From the NCBI GenBank assembly GCA_014163555.1, contig JACJGO010000003.1:124001-188000 (forward strand): a stretch of 64,000 nucleotides of DNA, given 5' to 3'. The stretch is from Flavisolibacter longurius (GTDB taxonomy: Bacteria > Bacteroidota > Bacteroidia > Chitinophagales > Chitinophagaceae). The notes below the pieces were generated by a model. The model was not told the DNA's origin. It did not search any database and saw only the letters and a program-made list of their open reading frames with translations. Position numbers and translations under genes: made by a program. The stretch's first letter is position 1. The number at the start of each line of letters is the position of its first letter. This document shows positions 1-9,166 of this stretch, piece by piece.

Positions 1-1
1 A

Positions 2-565
2 CTGATAGACACTGCGGGCATTCGAACGCATACCACCGATACGATTGAATCGGTTGGTATTGAAAAAAGCCTGGCAAAAATGCGTGGGGCGGACGTAGTT
101 ATTTATCTTTTTGATGTAAACGAAACAGAGCCCGCCGAGTTGGAAAAAACAATCCGGGAGATGAAGGAGCAGGGGATCGAGTTTTTGCTGGTGGCCAACA
201 AGTCTGACCTTGTAGATGAAGTCGCGGTCCGGCAAAAGTTCTCAATGATTGCCGGTGTGCTCTTTATCTCTGCCAAATCCGGTGCACACCTTGATGTATT
301 GAAAGAAAAAATGGTGGATGCAGTTTTGCAGGACCGTGTGCAGGGCGAAAGCGTTATTGTGACCAACGCCCGGCATTTTCATTCCCTGCAGGAAGTTGAC
401 AAGTCGCTAGCAGAAGTGGCAGCGGGTTTAGAGACCGGCATCCCCGGCGATCTTTTGGCGCTGGACATTCGCCGCTGTCTGCACTACCTTGGCATCATTA
501 CCGGTGAAGTCAGTAACGATGATTTGCTGGATTATGTGTTTAGTAAATTTTGTATCGGGAAATAG
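2..565 (+). CDS. mnmE: tRNA modification GTPase MnmE, C-terminal part (5' truncated by window)
   Basis: The reading frame is open from the first bases and encodes the last 187 residues. It opens with the G3 switch motif DTAGIR, followed by G4 (NKSD) and G5 (SAKSG), and ends with the MnmE hallmark C-terminus CIGK, whose cysteine is catalytic in the family. MnmE with MnmG makes the 5-carboxymethylaminomethyl modification at U34 of certain tRNAs in the cytoplasm. The C-terminal helical domain between G5 and CIGK is of normal length, so only the 5' part is missing because of the window edge. Identification is secure. It lies upstream of, and in the same direction as, a tRNA gene that has its own promoter. 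Confidence 0.95.
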   Translation: MIDTAGIRTHTTDTIESVGIEKSLAKMRGADVVIYLFDVNETEPAELEKTIREMKEQGIEFLLVANKSDLVDEVAVRQKFSMIAGVLFISAKSGAHLDVLKEKMVDAVLQDRVQGESVIVTNARHFHSLQEVDKSLAEVAAGLETGIPGDLLALDIRRCLHYLGIITGEVSNDDLLDYVFSKFCIGK

Positions 566-668
566 GGAAGATATCCCGAATCTTCAGATTCAATACCACA
601 GAATCTACAAAGGAATTATGCCTAACTAGAATCCGCAAAAGATTCTTTCAAAAATACTTCAAAGCGTT

Positions 669-700
669 TTTGTTCAAGTAGATGGATTCCTTTACTTTTG
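669..700 (+). promoter_or_regulatory. Bacteroidota-type promoter for tRNA-Pro
   Basis: A TTTG at 669-672 (-33 element) is followed after 20 bases by TACTTTTG at 693-700, a perfect match to the Bacteroidota -7 consensus TAnnTTTG. Transcription would start near 705, about 48 bases before the mature tRNA. Confidence 0.7.
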
Positions 701-752
701 CACCCTCCTTTATAAAAGGCCTTGTTTATCGAGGGATTTTTGTAAGAAGGTC

Positions 753-826
753 CGGGAAGTAGCGCAGGCCGGTAGCGCACCTGGTTTGGGACCAGGGGGT
801 CGCAGGTTCGAATCCTGTCTTCCCGA
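753..826 (+). tRNA. tRNA-Pro (anticodon TGG)
   Basis: A full cloverleaf can be drawn: acceptor stem 753-759 pairs with 819-825, discriminator A at 826, anticodon stem CCTGG/CCAGG around loop TTTGGGA giving anticodon TGG, and T stem GCAGG/CCTGT around loop TTCGAAT. The 3' CCA is not encoded. The gene is flanked by its own promoter and a strong intrinsic terminator, so it is a single-gene unit. Confidence 0.96.
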
Positions 827-839
827 CAAGCAACATGCA

Positions 840-868
840 GGAGTTACAGTAATGTAACTCCTTTTTTA
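840..868 (+). terminator. Intrinsic terminator after tRNA-Pro
   Basis: Eight-base perfect stem (840-847 with 854-861), six-base loop, then a run of six T at 862-867, 14 bases after the tRNA end. Confidence 0.85.
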
Positions 869-1181
869 TTTTCTCCTTTGTCCTCCAAACCAAATCAACA
901 CCGCTTTTTGTTCAGCTTTTCGCTTCCTCTGCCTTATCTTCAAATGAATGGCTGGGGTGTAACAGGAAATTGCATTGCTTTCAGGAAATTCGCTGGCGAA
1001 AGTTTTGCAGGCAAACGGAGTAATAGATACATTTTCAATCCGAAGGCCTGTGAAAGAATTAATTTTTATTGTTTGAAAACCGGATAAAATAATCCTGTGA
1101 TGTTGGCGAGAGAGTGCGAAAGGCAGCGGTTTTCAATTGGCTAAACCCGGTTGTGAAGCAGCTTTTCCAACCGGATCAAAA
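869..1181. other. Gap between tRNA terminator and mrpA
   Basis: No convincing gene. A 69-codon open frame at 878-1087 has no family resemblance and no start context. A near-direct repeat CAGGAAATT occurs twice around 971-998. The mrp operon promoter presumably lies here, but I find no clean TTG/TAnnTTTG pair. Confidence 0.5.
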
Positions 1182-3500
1182 ATGGTTTGCATGTTAGTAG
1201 CGGTACTTTCCGGATTTATTGTTGCTTCATTTGTTCCCTTCCTCGGTAAGCTCCTGAGGGGACGAGGATCGGTTCTTCTGACCGTGCTTCCACTCTGTTT
1301 GTTTATTTATTTTCTGACGTTTCTTCCGAAAGTATCGCTTCAACAAAATACGCTTGTTTCCTATGACTGGATACCGTCCATGGGAATCAACTTTAGCTTC
1401 CTGGTTGATGGCCTTTCACTTCTTTTTGCCCTGATGATCACCGGCATCGGCACCCTTGTTTTTTTATATACCTCGGCATATATGAAGGGCGACCGTTACC
1501 TCGACAGGTTTTACGGTTATCTCTGCCTGTTTATGGGCGCCATGCTGGGTATGGTACTTTCAGACAATATCTTTTCTCTCTTTGTCTTTTGGGAACTTAC
1601 CAGCATCAGCTCTTTTTTTCTGATTGGCTATGACAATGAAAACAAGGAATCGCGAAAGGCAGCGCTGATATCCCTGGCGATTACCGGCCTGGGCGGATTC
1701 TTACTGCTGGCAGCATTTGCCCTTCTCGCCACGGTTTCCGGAACCTATTCCATCAGCGAAATGATAGGATCGGCTGCCGTTTTGAAATCCCATGGCCTGT
1801 ATCTTCTCATTGTCATCTTTCTTTTTTTGGCAGCCTTTTCCAAATCCGCTCAATATCCGCTGCACTTCTGGCTGCCTGGCGCAATGAAGGCGCCTACTCC
1901 GGTTTCCACCTACCTGCACTCAGCCACCATGGTCAAGGCGGGTATTTATTTGCTGGCCCGCTTTACACCAGTGCTTGGCGATGTGCCGGTATGGAACAAT
2001 ACATTGCTGATTGTAGGAGGCTTTACCATGTTGTACGCAGCTTTTCACGCCATTTTTAAAAAAGACCTGAAAGAGGTGCTGGCCTTTTCCACCATATCGG
2101 CACTTGGGCTACTGGTGTTTTTAATTGGGATGGGGACGGCAGAAGCACTGCTGGCTGCGACTGTCTTTATTCTGGTTCATGCCCTGTACAAGGCAAGCTT
2201 GTTTTTGGTTACGGGTATCATCGATCATGAAACCGGTACCCGGGATATCAGCAAATTATCGGGCCTGCGGAAAGTACTGATGCCGGTGGCGCTGGCAGGA
2301 CTGCTGGCTATGTTGTCCAACTCGGGCATCCCGCCGAGTTTTGGCTTTGTGGGTAAAGACCTGATTTACGAATCTACACTGGGATCGGAGGTTGGAGCCA
2401 CCCTGGTTACAGCCGTCTCCGTGCTGACAAATATTTTACTGCTGTACGCAGCCATTCTGGTTGGTATCAAACCGTTTGTGGGACCCTTGCCGAATGCCTA
2501 TAAAGAAGTACACTTGCCCGATTGGCGCATGTGGGTACCGCCTCTTATATTAGGTGTAGCGGGCCTTCTCCTGGGCATATTTCCAATGATCATTGAAGGC
2601 AGCCTTGTGAAGCCGGCACTTCTTTCCATCGATCCGGACGCACCCCAATTTCACCTGAAGTTGTGGCACGGCTTTAACCTGGTATTGGGGCTAAGTGCAG
2701 CAACAGTTTTCGGTGGATTTCTGTTATACTTTTTCTTCAAGCCTTCCTTGCGACACGAAGAATGGCTGGCAAAACTGTACAAATCTTCTCCCAAAGCGGT
2801 TGCCATTCAGCTTACCCGTTGGTTCAGGAACTTTGCGCACTTGTGGACGCGACTCCTGCAAAACGGTTATGTACGGATTTATGTGCTGGTCATTATTTCT
2901 TTTCTTGTCATCCTGCTGGCGTACAAATCTTTCACACAGGTAAAATTTTACGTAGACCTCTCCATAGTTTCGCCGCTAACGTCTGCTGAAACCGTAGTGA
3001 TGATGATCCTGATCTCGGCGCTGATCTACATCGTTTACACACCATCTCGACTGGCCGCGGTAGCTGCCATGGGAGTGATTGGTTATTGTATATGCCTGCT
3101 TTTTGTTTTTTACAGTGCCCCCGACCTGGCCATGACGCAGTTTGCCATTGATACGCTGACCGTGATTCTTTTTGTGCTGGTACTGTACCGGTTACCCAAA
3201 TACATTACGTATTCCAATTGGCTGATACGAATACGCGATGCCCTGATCTCCCTGTTTTTTGGGACACTCATAACCATCCTGGGACTAGAGGTGCTGCATG
3301 AACCTACCCGCAAGGAAACAACAGAATTTTTTGCAGAAAGTTCCTATACGCTGGCCAAGGGAAAAAATGTGGTCAATGTTATTCTTGTTGATTTTCGTGG
3401 CATTGACACCATGGTGGAAATAACTGTGTTAACCATTTCAGCTTTGGGCGTGTTTGCGCTGCTAAAGCTTCAACTCAATAAATATGATCAGGAACTATGA
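1182..3500 (+). CDS. mrpA: Mrp-type Na+(K+)/H+ antiporter subunit A
   Basis: About 772 residues, almost entirely membrane helices. It combines an NADH-dehydrogenase chain 5/MrpA antiporter core with a C-terminal MbhD/MbhE-like part, the fused form usual for large MrpA. The core holds the conserved glutamate in WELTS (near residue 130), a lysine in the [19 protein letters not shown] stretch, and a further lysine just after it (MVKAG), all in proton-path positions of this family. The C-terminal section ([13 protein letters not shown]) is the MbhE signature. The frame is open from a TTG at 1137, but the ATG at 1182 (or 1191) is the better start because the first helix follows at once. It overlaps mrpB by ATGA. 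The complex exports monovalent cations at the expense of the proton gradient. Confidence 0.93.
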   Translation: MVCMLVAVLSGFIVASFVPFLGKLLRGRGSVLLTVLPLCLFIYFLTFLPKVSLQQNTLVSYDWIPSMGINFSFLVDGLSLLFALMITGIGTLVFLYTSAYMKGDRYLDRFYGYLCLFMGAMLGMVLSDNIFSLFVFWELTSISSFFLIGYDNENKESRKAALISLAITGLGGFLLLAAFALLATVSGTYSISEMIGSAAVLKSHGLYLLIVIFLFLAAFSKSAQYPLHFWLPGAMKAPTPVSTYLHSATMVKAGIYLLARFTPVLGDVPVWNNTLLIVGGFTMLYAAFHAIFKKDLKEVLAFSTISALGLLVFLIGMGTAEALLAATVFILVHALYKASLFLVTGIIDHETGTRDISKLSGLRKVLMPVALAGLLAMLSNSGIPPSFGFVGKDLIYESTLGSEVGATLVTAVSVLTNILLLYAAILVGIKPFVGPLPNAYKEVHLPDWRMWVPPLILGVAGLLLGIFPMIIEGSLVKPALLSIDPDAPQFHLKLWHGFNLVLGLSAATVFGGFLLYFFFKPSLRHEEWLAKLYKSSPKAVAIQLTRWFRNFAHLWTRLLQNGYVRIYVLVIISFLVILLAYKSFTQVKFYVDLSIVSPLTSAETVVMMILISALIYIVYTPSRLAAVAAMGVIGYCICLLFVFYSAPDLAMTQFAIDTLTVILFVLVLYRLPKYITYSNWLIRIRDALISLFFGTLITILGLEVLHEPTRKETTEFFAESSYTLAKGKNVVNVILVDFRGIDTMVEITVLTISALGVFALLKLQLNKYDQEL

Positions 3501-3907
3501 GACACTTAACCTTTCGAACCGCAGCCCGTTTTTTGTTACCCCTGTTGCTCCTGTTCTCCGTGTTTATTTTGCTGCGGGGACATTACCTCCCCGGCGGCGG
3601 GTTTGTCGGCGGCATTATTGCCTCCATTGCCTTTGTGTTGCATGCCTTTGCCTTTGGCTTGCGCAACACCCGCAAGCTGCTCAGGATATCACCCATGAAA
3701 CTAATGCCGGCAGGCCTTGCTCTTGCTGTGTTCAGTGCCGTCCTTCCGCTGTTTAAGGGCCTGCCCCTCATGACGGGGCTATGGCTGGACGAACCCATAC
3801 CCGTGATCGGGCTGGTAGGAAGCGCCCTGTTGTTCGACATTGGTGTTTACATCGTCGTACTGGGTGTAGCGTTAACCATCATTTTTACCATTTCAGAAGC
3901 CGTTTAA
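3497..3907 (+). CDS. mrpB: Mrp antiporter subunit B
   Basis: 136 residues with four predicted helices and the MnhB-domain pattern [15 protein letters not shown] near residues 24-38. Its ATG overlaps the mrpA stop codon by four bases, which implies translational coupling. MrpB is a membrane subunit of the hetero-oligomeric Mrp antiporter and is required for the assembled complex. The length is usual for a free-standing MrpB. Confidence 0.93.
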   Translation: MRHLTFRTAARFLLPLLLLFSVFILLRGHYLPGGGFVGGIIASIAFVLHAFAFGLRNTRKLLRISPMKLMPAGLALAVFSAVLPLFKGLPLMTGLWLDEPIPVIGLVGSALLFDIGVYIVVLGVALTIIFTISEAV

Positions 3908-3908
3908 T

Positions 3909-4268
3909 ATGGAGATCATTCTGGCTATTATTGTGGGATTACTTTACGCATCCGGCATTTACCTGATGCTTCGACGCAGCCTGGTAAAGCTGGTGATTGG
4001 GCTTGTACTGCTGGGAAATGGCGTAAACCTGCTCATCTTTTTACTGGGCGGATTGGTAAGAGGAAAGCCGCCCATTATTCCGGCGTCCGGTAATGTTTTA
4101 GGGGAGATCTATGCCGACCCGGTACCGCAGGCACTGATCCTGACAGCGATTGTGATTTCCTTTGGCCTCCAGTCTTTTGCCATTGTTCTAATCAAGCGTA
4201 CTTATATCGTAGTGGATACGGACGACCTGGACAAAATACATTCAACAGAAGAAGATGATGACTATTAA
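3909..4268 (+). CDS. mrpC: Mrp antiporter subunit C (NuoK-like)
   Basis: 119 residues, three transmembrane helices, homologous to NuoK of complex I. The typical [15 protein letters not shown] helix and the [16 protein letters not shown] helix are both present. It starts one base after the mrpB stop and overlaps mrpD by 14 bases. The C-terminal tail is acidic (EEDDDY). It is thought to contribute to the ion channel at the A/D interface. Confidence 0.94.
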   Translation: MEIILAIIVGLLYASGIYLMLRRSLVKLVIGLVLLGNGVNLLIFLLGGLVRGKPPIIPASGNVLGEIYADPVPQALILTAIVISFGLQSFAIVLIKRTYIVVDTDDLDKIHSTEEDDDY

Positions 4269-5787
4269 CCTGATTATTTTACCGGTTTTGCTCCAGTTTG
4301 CGCTGGCCATTGTTTTACTGCTCTTTTGGAAGAAGATAGTTGTTCAAAAAATAATCAGCATTGCAGGTAGTGTCCTTTCGATTGTGGTGGCATCGATCCT
4401 CTTCGGTAAGGTGTACGATGGTGATATCTTAACTATGCAGGCCGGTAACTGGGGTGCACCGTTTGGGATCACTTTTGTTGCCGATACGTTCAGTGCCACC
4501 ATGTTGTTGCTGGCTTCACTTTCGTCAACAGCCGTTTCCATTTTTTCATCGGTCACCATCAAAAAAGCCCGCATGCGATTTGGTTATTTTCCAAGTTTTC
4601 ATTTCCTGGTAATGGGGTTGAACGGTGCCTTTCTTACCGGCGATATTTTTAATTTGTATGTATGGTTTGAAGTGATCATTATCTCTTCTTTTGTATTTAT
4701 AACACTCGGTGGAAAAAAGGTGCAGATCGAAGGCGCCGTTAAATATTTTACACTCAATTTCCTGGCCTCCATGATCTTTCTTACCGCCATTGCTGTTTTA
4801 TATGGACTCGCAGGTAGCCTTAACCTGGCCGACCTTTCGGGCAAGATTCAGAACATTCGTAACCAGGGCCTGGTGCAGGTAACAGCTATTTTATTCTTGG
4901 TGGGCTTTGGCATTAAATCCGCCATCTTTCCCCTGTACTTCTGGCTTCCCGATTCGTACCATACCCCGCAGGCTGCCATCTCCTCCATCTTTGCCGGGCT
5001 GCTTACCAAAGTAGGGGTTTATGCCCTCCTGCGGGTGTTTAGCCTGATCTTTGTTCCCGATGCCTTTATGAAGATGCTGGTGGTTTCCCTGGCAGGCCTT
5101 ACCTTGATCAGCGGCGGCTTGGGCGCCCTTGTACAAACCAATATGCGCAAGATGTTTTCATACCTCATTGTCTGCCATATCGGGTACATGATCGGGGGGC
5201 TCGGAATGTTTACGGTTGCCGCCTTATCTGGCGCCGTTTTTTATCTGATTCATGATATCATTATTAAAACAAACCTTTTCCTGGTGGGAGGATTGGTATA
5301 TAAAATCAGTGGCGAATTGAACATGAAACGCATGGGCGGTATCTATTCCAATTATCCGCTCTTATCACTTTTACTGGCCATCCCCTTGTTTTCATTGATA
5401 GGCGTGCCGCCGCTTTCCGGCTTCTGGCCCAAAATCAATCTCTTTAAAGAAACCTTTACAACGTCGAATTACTTTTTGTTGGGCAGCCTTATTTTCGGAA
5501 GCATTGTTACCCTGTTCGTACTAACGCGGTTCTGGTCGGAAGCTTTTTGGAAAACGGCGGAAAATCCCATCCACCGGCCACACATACGCTATTATGACCA
5601 GATGCCGCGAAACGACAAAGCGGCGCTGATCATTCCGATCGTTTTCCTGAGTTTTATCTCGTTGTATATCGGTTTAGGGGCTGAAAACATTTTCCGCTTG
5701 TCCAACCACATTGCAACTGAATTGATGGATACATCTGCCTATATAAACGCAGTTTTGGGACCTGTAAAACCAAAGGGAACGCCATGA
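4255..5787 (+). CDS. mrpD: Mrp antiporter subunit D
   Basis: 510 residues, about 14 helices, of the NuoM/N antiporter-like family. The conserved glutamate sits in [12 protein letters not shown] (about residue 137) and the conserved lysine in [15 protein letters not shown] (about residue 253), the proton-translocating pair of this fold. Two adjacent ATG codons at 4255 and 4258 are possible starts; both lie inside mrpC. The end overlaps mrpE by ATGA. Together with MrpA it forms the two proton-pump-like modules of the complex. Confidence 0.94.
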   Translation: MMTINLIILPVLLQFALAIVLLLFWKKIVVQKIISIAGSVLSIVVASILFGKVYDGDILTMQAGNWGAPFGITFVADTFSATMLLLASLSSTAVSIFSSVTIKKARMRFGYFPSFHFLVMGLNGAFLTGDIFNLYVWFEVIIISSFVFITLGGKKVQIEGAVKYFTLNFLASMIFLTAIAVLYGLAGSLNLADLSGKIQNIRNQGLVQVTAILFLVGFGIKSAIFPLYFWLPDSYHTPQAAISSIFAGLLTKVGVYALLRVFSLIFVPDAFMKMLVVSLAGLTLISGGLGALVQTNMRKMFSYLIVCHIGYMIGGLGMFTVAALSGAVFYLIHDIIIKTNLFLVGGLVYKISGELNMKRMGGIYSNYPLLSLLLAIPLFSLIGVPPLSGFWPKINLFKETFTTSNYFLLGSLIFGSIVTLFVLTRFWSEAFWKTAENPIHRPHIRYYDQMPRNDKAALIIPIVFLSFISLYIGLGAENIFRLSNHIATELMDTSAYINAVLGPVKPKGTP

Positions 5788-6263
5788 TGCAGAAACGATT
5801 TTTACTGAATGTGATGCTGACGCTGATATGGCTGGCGCTGACGGGCATATTTACCTATATCAACATGTTCATCGGCTTTGTCATCAGCTATTTTATTCTT
5901 TGGATTCTCAGCCGCAACAGCGAAGACAAACGCTATTTCACCATTGCCTTTAAAGTGCTGGGATTTTTCTTTTTCTTTTTATATGAAATGCTCAAAGCAA
6001 ACTGGCAGGTGGCTTACGAAGTGATGACCTCGCACCTGCATATGAAACCGGGTATTGTAAAAATTGAGCTGGAAGCAAAAACGGATCTTGAAATTACGCT
6101 GCTTTCCAACCTCATTTCGCTAACGCCGGGCACACTTGTCGTGGATGTGTCGGACGACCGGAAAGTGATGTATGTGCACGGCATGTACCTGGAAGACAAA
6201 GTAAAGTTTATTGAATCAATAAAGCTGGGACTGGAAAAACCATTGCTGAACATTATGCGTTAA
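5784..6263 (+). CDS. mrpE: Mrp antiporter subunit E
   Basis: 159 residues: two or three N-terminal helices followed by a soluble cytoplasmic domain with the MnhE pattern LSNLISLTPGTLVVDVS near residues 107-123. It is translationally coupled to mrpD through ATGA and followed after two bases by mrpF. Length and order are standard for group 1 mrp operons. Confidence 0.93.
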   Translation: MMQKRFLLNVMLTLIWLALTGIFTYINMFIGFVISYFILWILSRNSEDKRYFTIAFKVLGFFFFFLYEMLKANWQVAYEVMTSHLHMKPGIVKIELEAKTDLEITLLSNLISLTPGTLVVDVSDDRKVMYVHGMYLEDKVKFIESIKLGLEKPLLNIMR

Positions 6264-6265
6264 CA

Positions 6266-6541
6266 ATGAATCTAAACGATTACCTTCTGTATTTTATTCT
6301 GCCGGTACTGTCGCTTTCGACTGTGTTTGTGTTCATTCGTTTTTTAAAAGGACCCAATATTGCCGACAGGGTTGTTTCGCTCGATTTGCTTGTAACGATT
6401 GGCATCGGATCCATTGCCATATACAGCATGTTAACGGCACAGTCAACGTTCCTGGATATTGCTATGGTGGTGGCCCTGATTGGATTTTTGTCAACCGTTG
6501 CCTTTTCGTATTACCTCGAAAAAAGAAAGAACAATGATTAA
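6266..6541 (+). CDS. mrpF: Mrp antiporter subunit F
   Basis: 91 residues with three helices and the MrpF signature FLKGPNIADRVVSLDLL at about residues 26-42. Its last eight bases overlap the start of mrpG. It is a small subunit found only in Mrp complexes. Confidence 0.93.
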   Translation: MNLNDYLLYFILPVLSLSTVFVFIRFLKGPNIADRVVSLDLLVTIGIGSIAIYSMLTAQSTFLDIAMVVALIGFLSTVAFSYYLEKRKNND

Positions 6542-6926
6542 TGCATTGATCATCGTCTTATCCGGGATTGGTGCCATTGCCATTTTACTGGCATCCATCG
6601 GCATCCTGCGCATGCCGGATTTGTACCTGCGGTTATCGGTAACTACCAAAGCCGCCACGCTTGGTGTGGGATTGATTCTGGTAAGCGCTGCCTTTTATTT
6701 TCAGAATGTAGGCGTCACCTCCCGTGTAATAGCCATTATATTTTTTATAACCGTAACGGCTCCTGTCAGTGCGCAGTTGATTGCCCGGGCATCCTATCTT
6801 ATAAAAACAAAGATGTGGAAGCATACGGTCGTTAACGAACTGGAAGGGATGTACGATAATAGTACTGATAAGCTGCACGGCATTGAAACACCCGAAAAAC
6901 CGGATGACAGTATTATCAAACAATAA
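6534..6926 (+). CDS. mrpG: Mrp antiporter subunit G
   Basis: 130 residues from the ATG at 6534; an upstream in-frame ATG at 6480 would extend the protein into mrpF coding sequence with unrelated residues. The PhaG/MnhG pattern ASIGILRMPDLYLRLSVTTKAATLG is clear, with three helices and a hydrophilic C-terminal tail of about 35 residues. It closes the seven-gene A-B-C-D-E-F-G operon. No terminator is obvious directly after it. Confidence 0.93.
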   Translation: MINALIIVLSGIGAIAILLASIGILRMPDLYLRLSVTTKAATLGVGLILVSAAFYFQNVGVTSRVIAIIFFITVTAPVSAQLIARASYLIKTKMWKHTVVNELEGMYDNSTDKLHGIETPEKPDDSIIKQ

Positions 6927-7016
6927 GGGCTTAAAAAGTTGTGGAGTGAAAACGATCGCAGTACATCTCCGATGAATTAAACGGTACCACCACATAAACG
7001 AGTTTCCCCAACAGGT

Positions 7017-7047
7017 CTAAAAAGAGAAAATCCCTCTTGCGGAGGGA
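7017..7047 (-). terminator. Leftward intrinsic terminator
   Basis: Six-base perfect stem TCCCTC/GAGGGA (7031-7036 and 7042-7047), five-base loop; on the minus strand it is followed by a T-rich run (A-rich 7016-7030 on plus). Confidence 0.5.
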
Positions 7048-7308
7048 ACAATACTGTCAGGCTATAGAGTTGGTTGCGGTTTTTCAAGCTAACTGGACGC
7101 CTTTTTCTCTTTTGTTTTCAAGGGATCGGGACCAATAAACGGGCACGATATAAAATAAGAAGTTGACTGATATTGGACTTTGTTGGTTTTTCCTGGATAC
7201 TTGAACTTTTTACAAAAACTTACTGGACGGTTGCTTACAAGGACAATTGGATTTGGATGATTCTTCTTTTGGTATTGGATTTTATTGATATCGCTATCAA
7301 TCAACTTC
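7017..7308 (-). ncRNA. Candidate small RNA or untranslated transcript
   Basis: On the minus strand a perfect promoter (TTG at 7344-7342, 20-base spacer, TACTTTTG at 7321-7314) faces left, with the same -7 octamer and spacing as the tRNA-Pro promoter. About 260 bases downstream lies a hairpin (7031-7036 with 7042-7047) followed on that strand by TTTTCTCTTTTT. The predicted transcript contains no ATG in any frame. A frame of 75 codons could only start at a TTG upstream of the predicted start site. The pairing of a promoter with a terminator supports transcription; identity as an RNA gene is inference. Confidence 0.38.
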
Positions 7309-7313
7309 TGGTA

Positions 7314-7344
7314 CAAAAGTAGTATGGCAGAGCTCGCAATGCAA
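7314..7344 (-). promoter_or_regulatory. Leftward promoter of the candidate small RNA
   Basis: Reading the minus strand: TTG at 7344-7342, 20 bases, then TACTTTTG at 7321-7314. This matches both elements of the Bacteroidota consensus. No protein gene lies in its path before mrpG. Confidence 0.55.
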
Positions 7345-7698
7345 GAGCAGAACTGCTCTGTTTTTTACGTACTTACGCCAATCCTTTTTTCGTATTTCAG
7401 TCGCTCCTATTTCGTAAATCTACTGTGGTGTTTACGGTAAATAGTATGGTACGGACTATTGTCAAATGGCAAGGACCATCCTTTTAGTGTACACATTAAA
7501 ACTTTTCTTGGACGAAAGTTCATACAAGAAGAGCTTGCGTTTTATACAAGCGTCAAATTTTACTCATATTTTCTTCTCTAAAATTTTATTCTGTCTACAG
7601 CCTGAAGTTTCAAAATCTGAAGGAGGGCCTGGGCTGGATTGTGAGAATCAACCACGTATTAATTTCTGTTTGTTTTTAGTAAATGTTTATTTTAGGAA

Positions 7699-7731
7699 TT
7701 GTTACCGGATTCACGATTGATTTCATTTTTG
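7699..7731 (+). promoter_or_regulatory. Possible promoter for the Gfo/Idh/MocA gene
   Basis: TTG at 7699-7701 and CATTTTTG at 7724-7731 (one mismatch to TAnnTTTG), 22-base spacer. It would give a leader of roughly 12 bases before the ATG at 7749. Confidence 0.35.
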
Positions 7732-7748
7732 AAAATACATTGTTTGTT

Positions 7749-9164
7749 ATGTCGAAAAGCAATCAAGCCTCCCGCCGCAACTTTTTGAAAAAACTGGGCG
7801 GTTCCACACTTGCGCTGGCTGCAGCACCCATCACCAACCTGGCTGCGGAAGAAAAGCTGGAAGAACGCATACTGCACTACGAGAAACGCATTTCACCCAA
7901 CGACAGGTTGCGCATTGGTGTTGTTGGCCTGGGCATCATGGGGCATAACAATATCAGTACATCACTCAAAGTTCCCGGAGTAGAGATGGTCGCTGCCTGT
8001 GATCTGTATAAAGGACGCTTGCAGCGGGCCAAGGAGCTGTATGGCAATTCGCTTTTTACCACGCAGGATTATCGTGAACTGATCAACCGGAATGATGTTG
8101 ATGCGGTGATTGTGGCAACCAGCGATAACTGGCATGCCCGCATTGCACAGGATGCCCTTCAAAAAGGGAAAGCTGTGTATTGCGAAAAACCTATGGTGCA
8201 CCGTATACAGGAAGGTGCGGGTGTGGTGGCCGCACAGCGGAAGAGCGGAAAGATATTGCAGGTTGGCAGCCAGCGTGTCAGTAGCATTGTGTATGCAAAA
8301 GCCGCGGAATTATACAAAGCTGGCGAGATCGGAAAGCTCAATCTCATCCAGGCTTCATTCGACCGTCAAAGTGCCCTTGGCGCCTGGCAATACACTATGC
8401 CCACAGATGCAAACGAAACAACAGTGGACTGGGACCGCTATGTAGCCGGAGCGAAAAAGATTCCGTATGATGCGAAAAAGTTTTTCTGGTGGCGCAATTA
8501 CCGCGATTACGGCACCGGTGTCGCCGGCGATCTGTTTGTACATCTCCTGTCCGGTATTCATGTTATCACCGGTTCAAAAGGTCCCAATAAAATCTTTTCT
8601 TCCGGCCAGCTTTCGTATTGGAAAGACGGGCGGGATGTGCCGGATGTGATGACGGCGATTATGGAGTATCCCGAAACGGCAGCACACCCGCCGTTTCAGT
8701 TAATGCTCCGTGTGAATTTTATCAGTGGTGAAGGTGACCAGGGATCCATTAAATTGGTAGGAGAAGAAGGCGTGATGGACCTACGCGGAAACAGTCTAAC
8801 GGTCAAGCATAGCCTGATGCCAAAGGCACCAGGCCTTGGTGGATGGGATGCCCTGAGCACTTATCCTGCCGCTATGCAGGAAACCATCAGAAAAGAATAC
8901 AATCAAAAATACTCGGAGGCCGACCGGAAAGCGCCGGTGAAGGAAGACATTACCTACAAGGCACCGCAAGGCTATAACGAACACCTGGATCATTTCAACA
9001 ACTTCTATGATGCCATACGTACCGGCAAACCGGTAGTGGAAGATGCTGTTTTTGGTTTTCGGGCGGCCGCACCCTGCCTGGCATGCAACGACAGTTATTT
9101 TGAAAAACGAATCATCCATTGGAACCCGGAAGAAATGAAGGTAGTAAAAGGCGAAAGGAGCTAA
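7749..9164 (+). CDS. Tat-exported Gfo/Idh/MocA family oxidoreductase
   Basis: 471 residues from the ATG at 7749; an earlier in-frame ATG at 7683 would place 22 hydrophobic residues ahead of a twin-arginine signal (SRRNFLKK) that is otherwise well placed at residues 8-15. A Rossmann fold follows with GVVGLGIMG near residue 57 and the family EKP motif in VYCEKPMV (about residue 147). These enzymes oxidise or reduce sugars or inositols with NAD(P). The Tat signal suggests the enzyme folds with cofactor and acts in the periplasm, as for other Bacteroidota members with this architecture. The substrate cannot be told. It is followed after two bases by a PfkB kinase, so the pair probably handles one sugar. 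Confidence 0.88.
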   Translation: MSKSNQASRRNFLKKLGGSTLALAAAPITNLAAEEKLEERILHYEKRISPNDRLRIGVVGLGIMGHNNISTSLKVPGVEMVAACDLYKGRLQRAKELYGNSLFTTQDYRELINRNDVDAVIVATSDNWHARIAQDALQKGKAVYCEKPMVHRIQEGAGVVAAQRKSGKILQVGSQRVSSIVYAKAAELYKAGEIGKLNLIQASFDRQSALGAWQYTMPTDANETTVDWDRYVAGAKKIPYDAKKFFWWRNYRDYGTGVAGDLFVHLLSGIHVITGSKGPNKIFSSGQLSYWKDGRDVPDVMTAIMEYPETAAHPPFQLMLRVNFISGEGDQGSIKLVGEEGVMDLRGNSLTVKHSLMPKAPGLGGWDALSTYPAAMQETIRKEYNQKYSEADRKAPVKEDITYKAPQGYNEHLDHFNNFYDAIRTGKPVVEDAVFGFRAAAPCLACNDSYFEKRIIHWNPEEMKVVKGERS

Positions 9165-9166
9165 GC

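Larger units (their letters stand above)
6927..7748. other. Long gene-poor region
   Basis: 822 bases, AT-rich compared with its neighbours, with no credible protein gene. Open frames of 75 codons (minus, TTG start) and 84 codons (plus) lack family features. The left part holds a promoter/terminator pair facing left, described as a candidate small RNA. The stretch 7345-7690 shows nothing I can name. A weak promoter-like pair for the next gene lies at 7699-7731. Confidence 0.5.

Noticed and set aside
878-1087. 69-codon frame after the tRNA terminator
   Set aside because: No coding signal or start context; probably chance.
7089-7316. 75-codon minus-strand frame in the gene-poor gap
   Set aside because: It begins with TTG upstream of the predicted transcription start, has no ATG, and its composition is that of AT-rich spacer DNA.
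7466-7720. 84-codon plus-strand frame before the oxidoreductase gene
   Set aside because: No family resemblance, irregular hydrophobic pattern, and it overlaps the likely promoter of the next gene.
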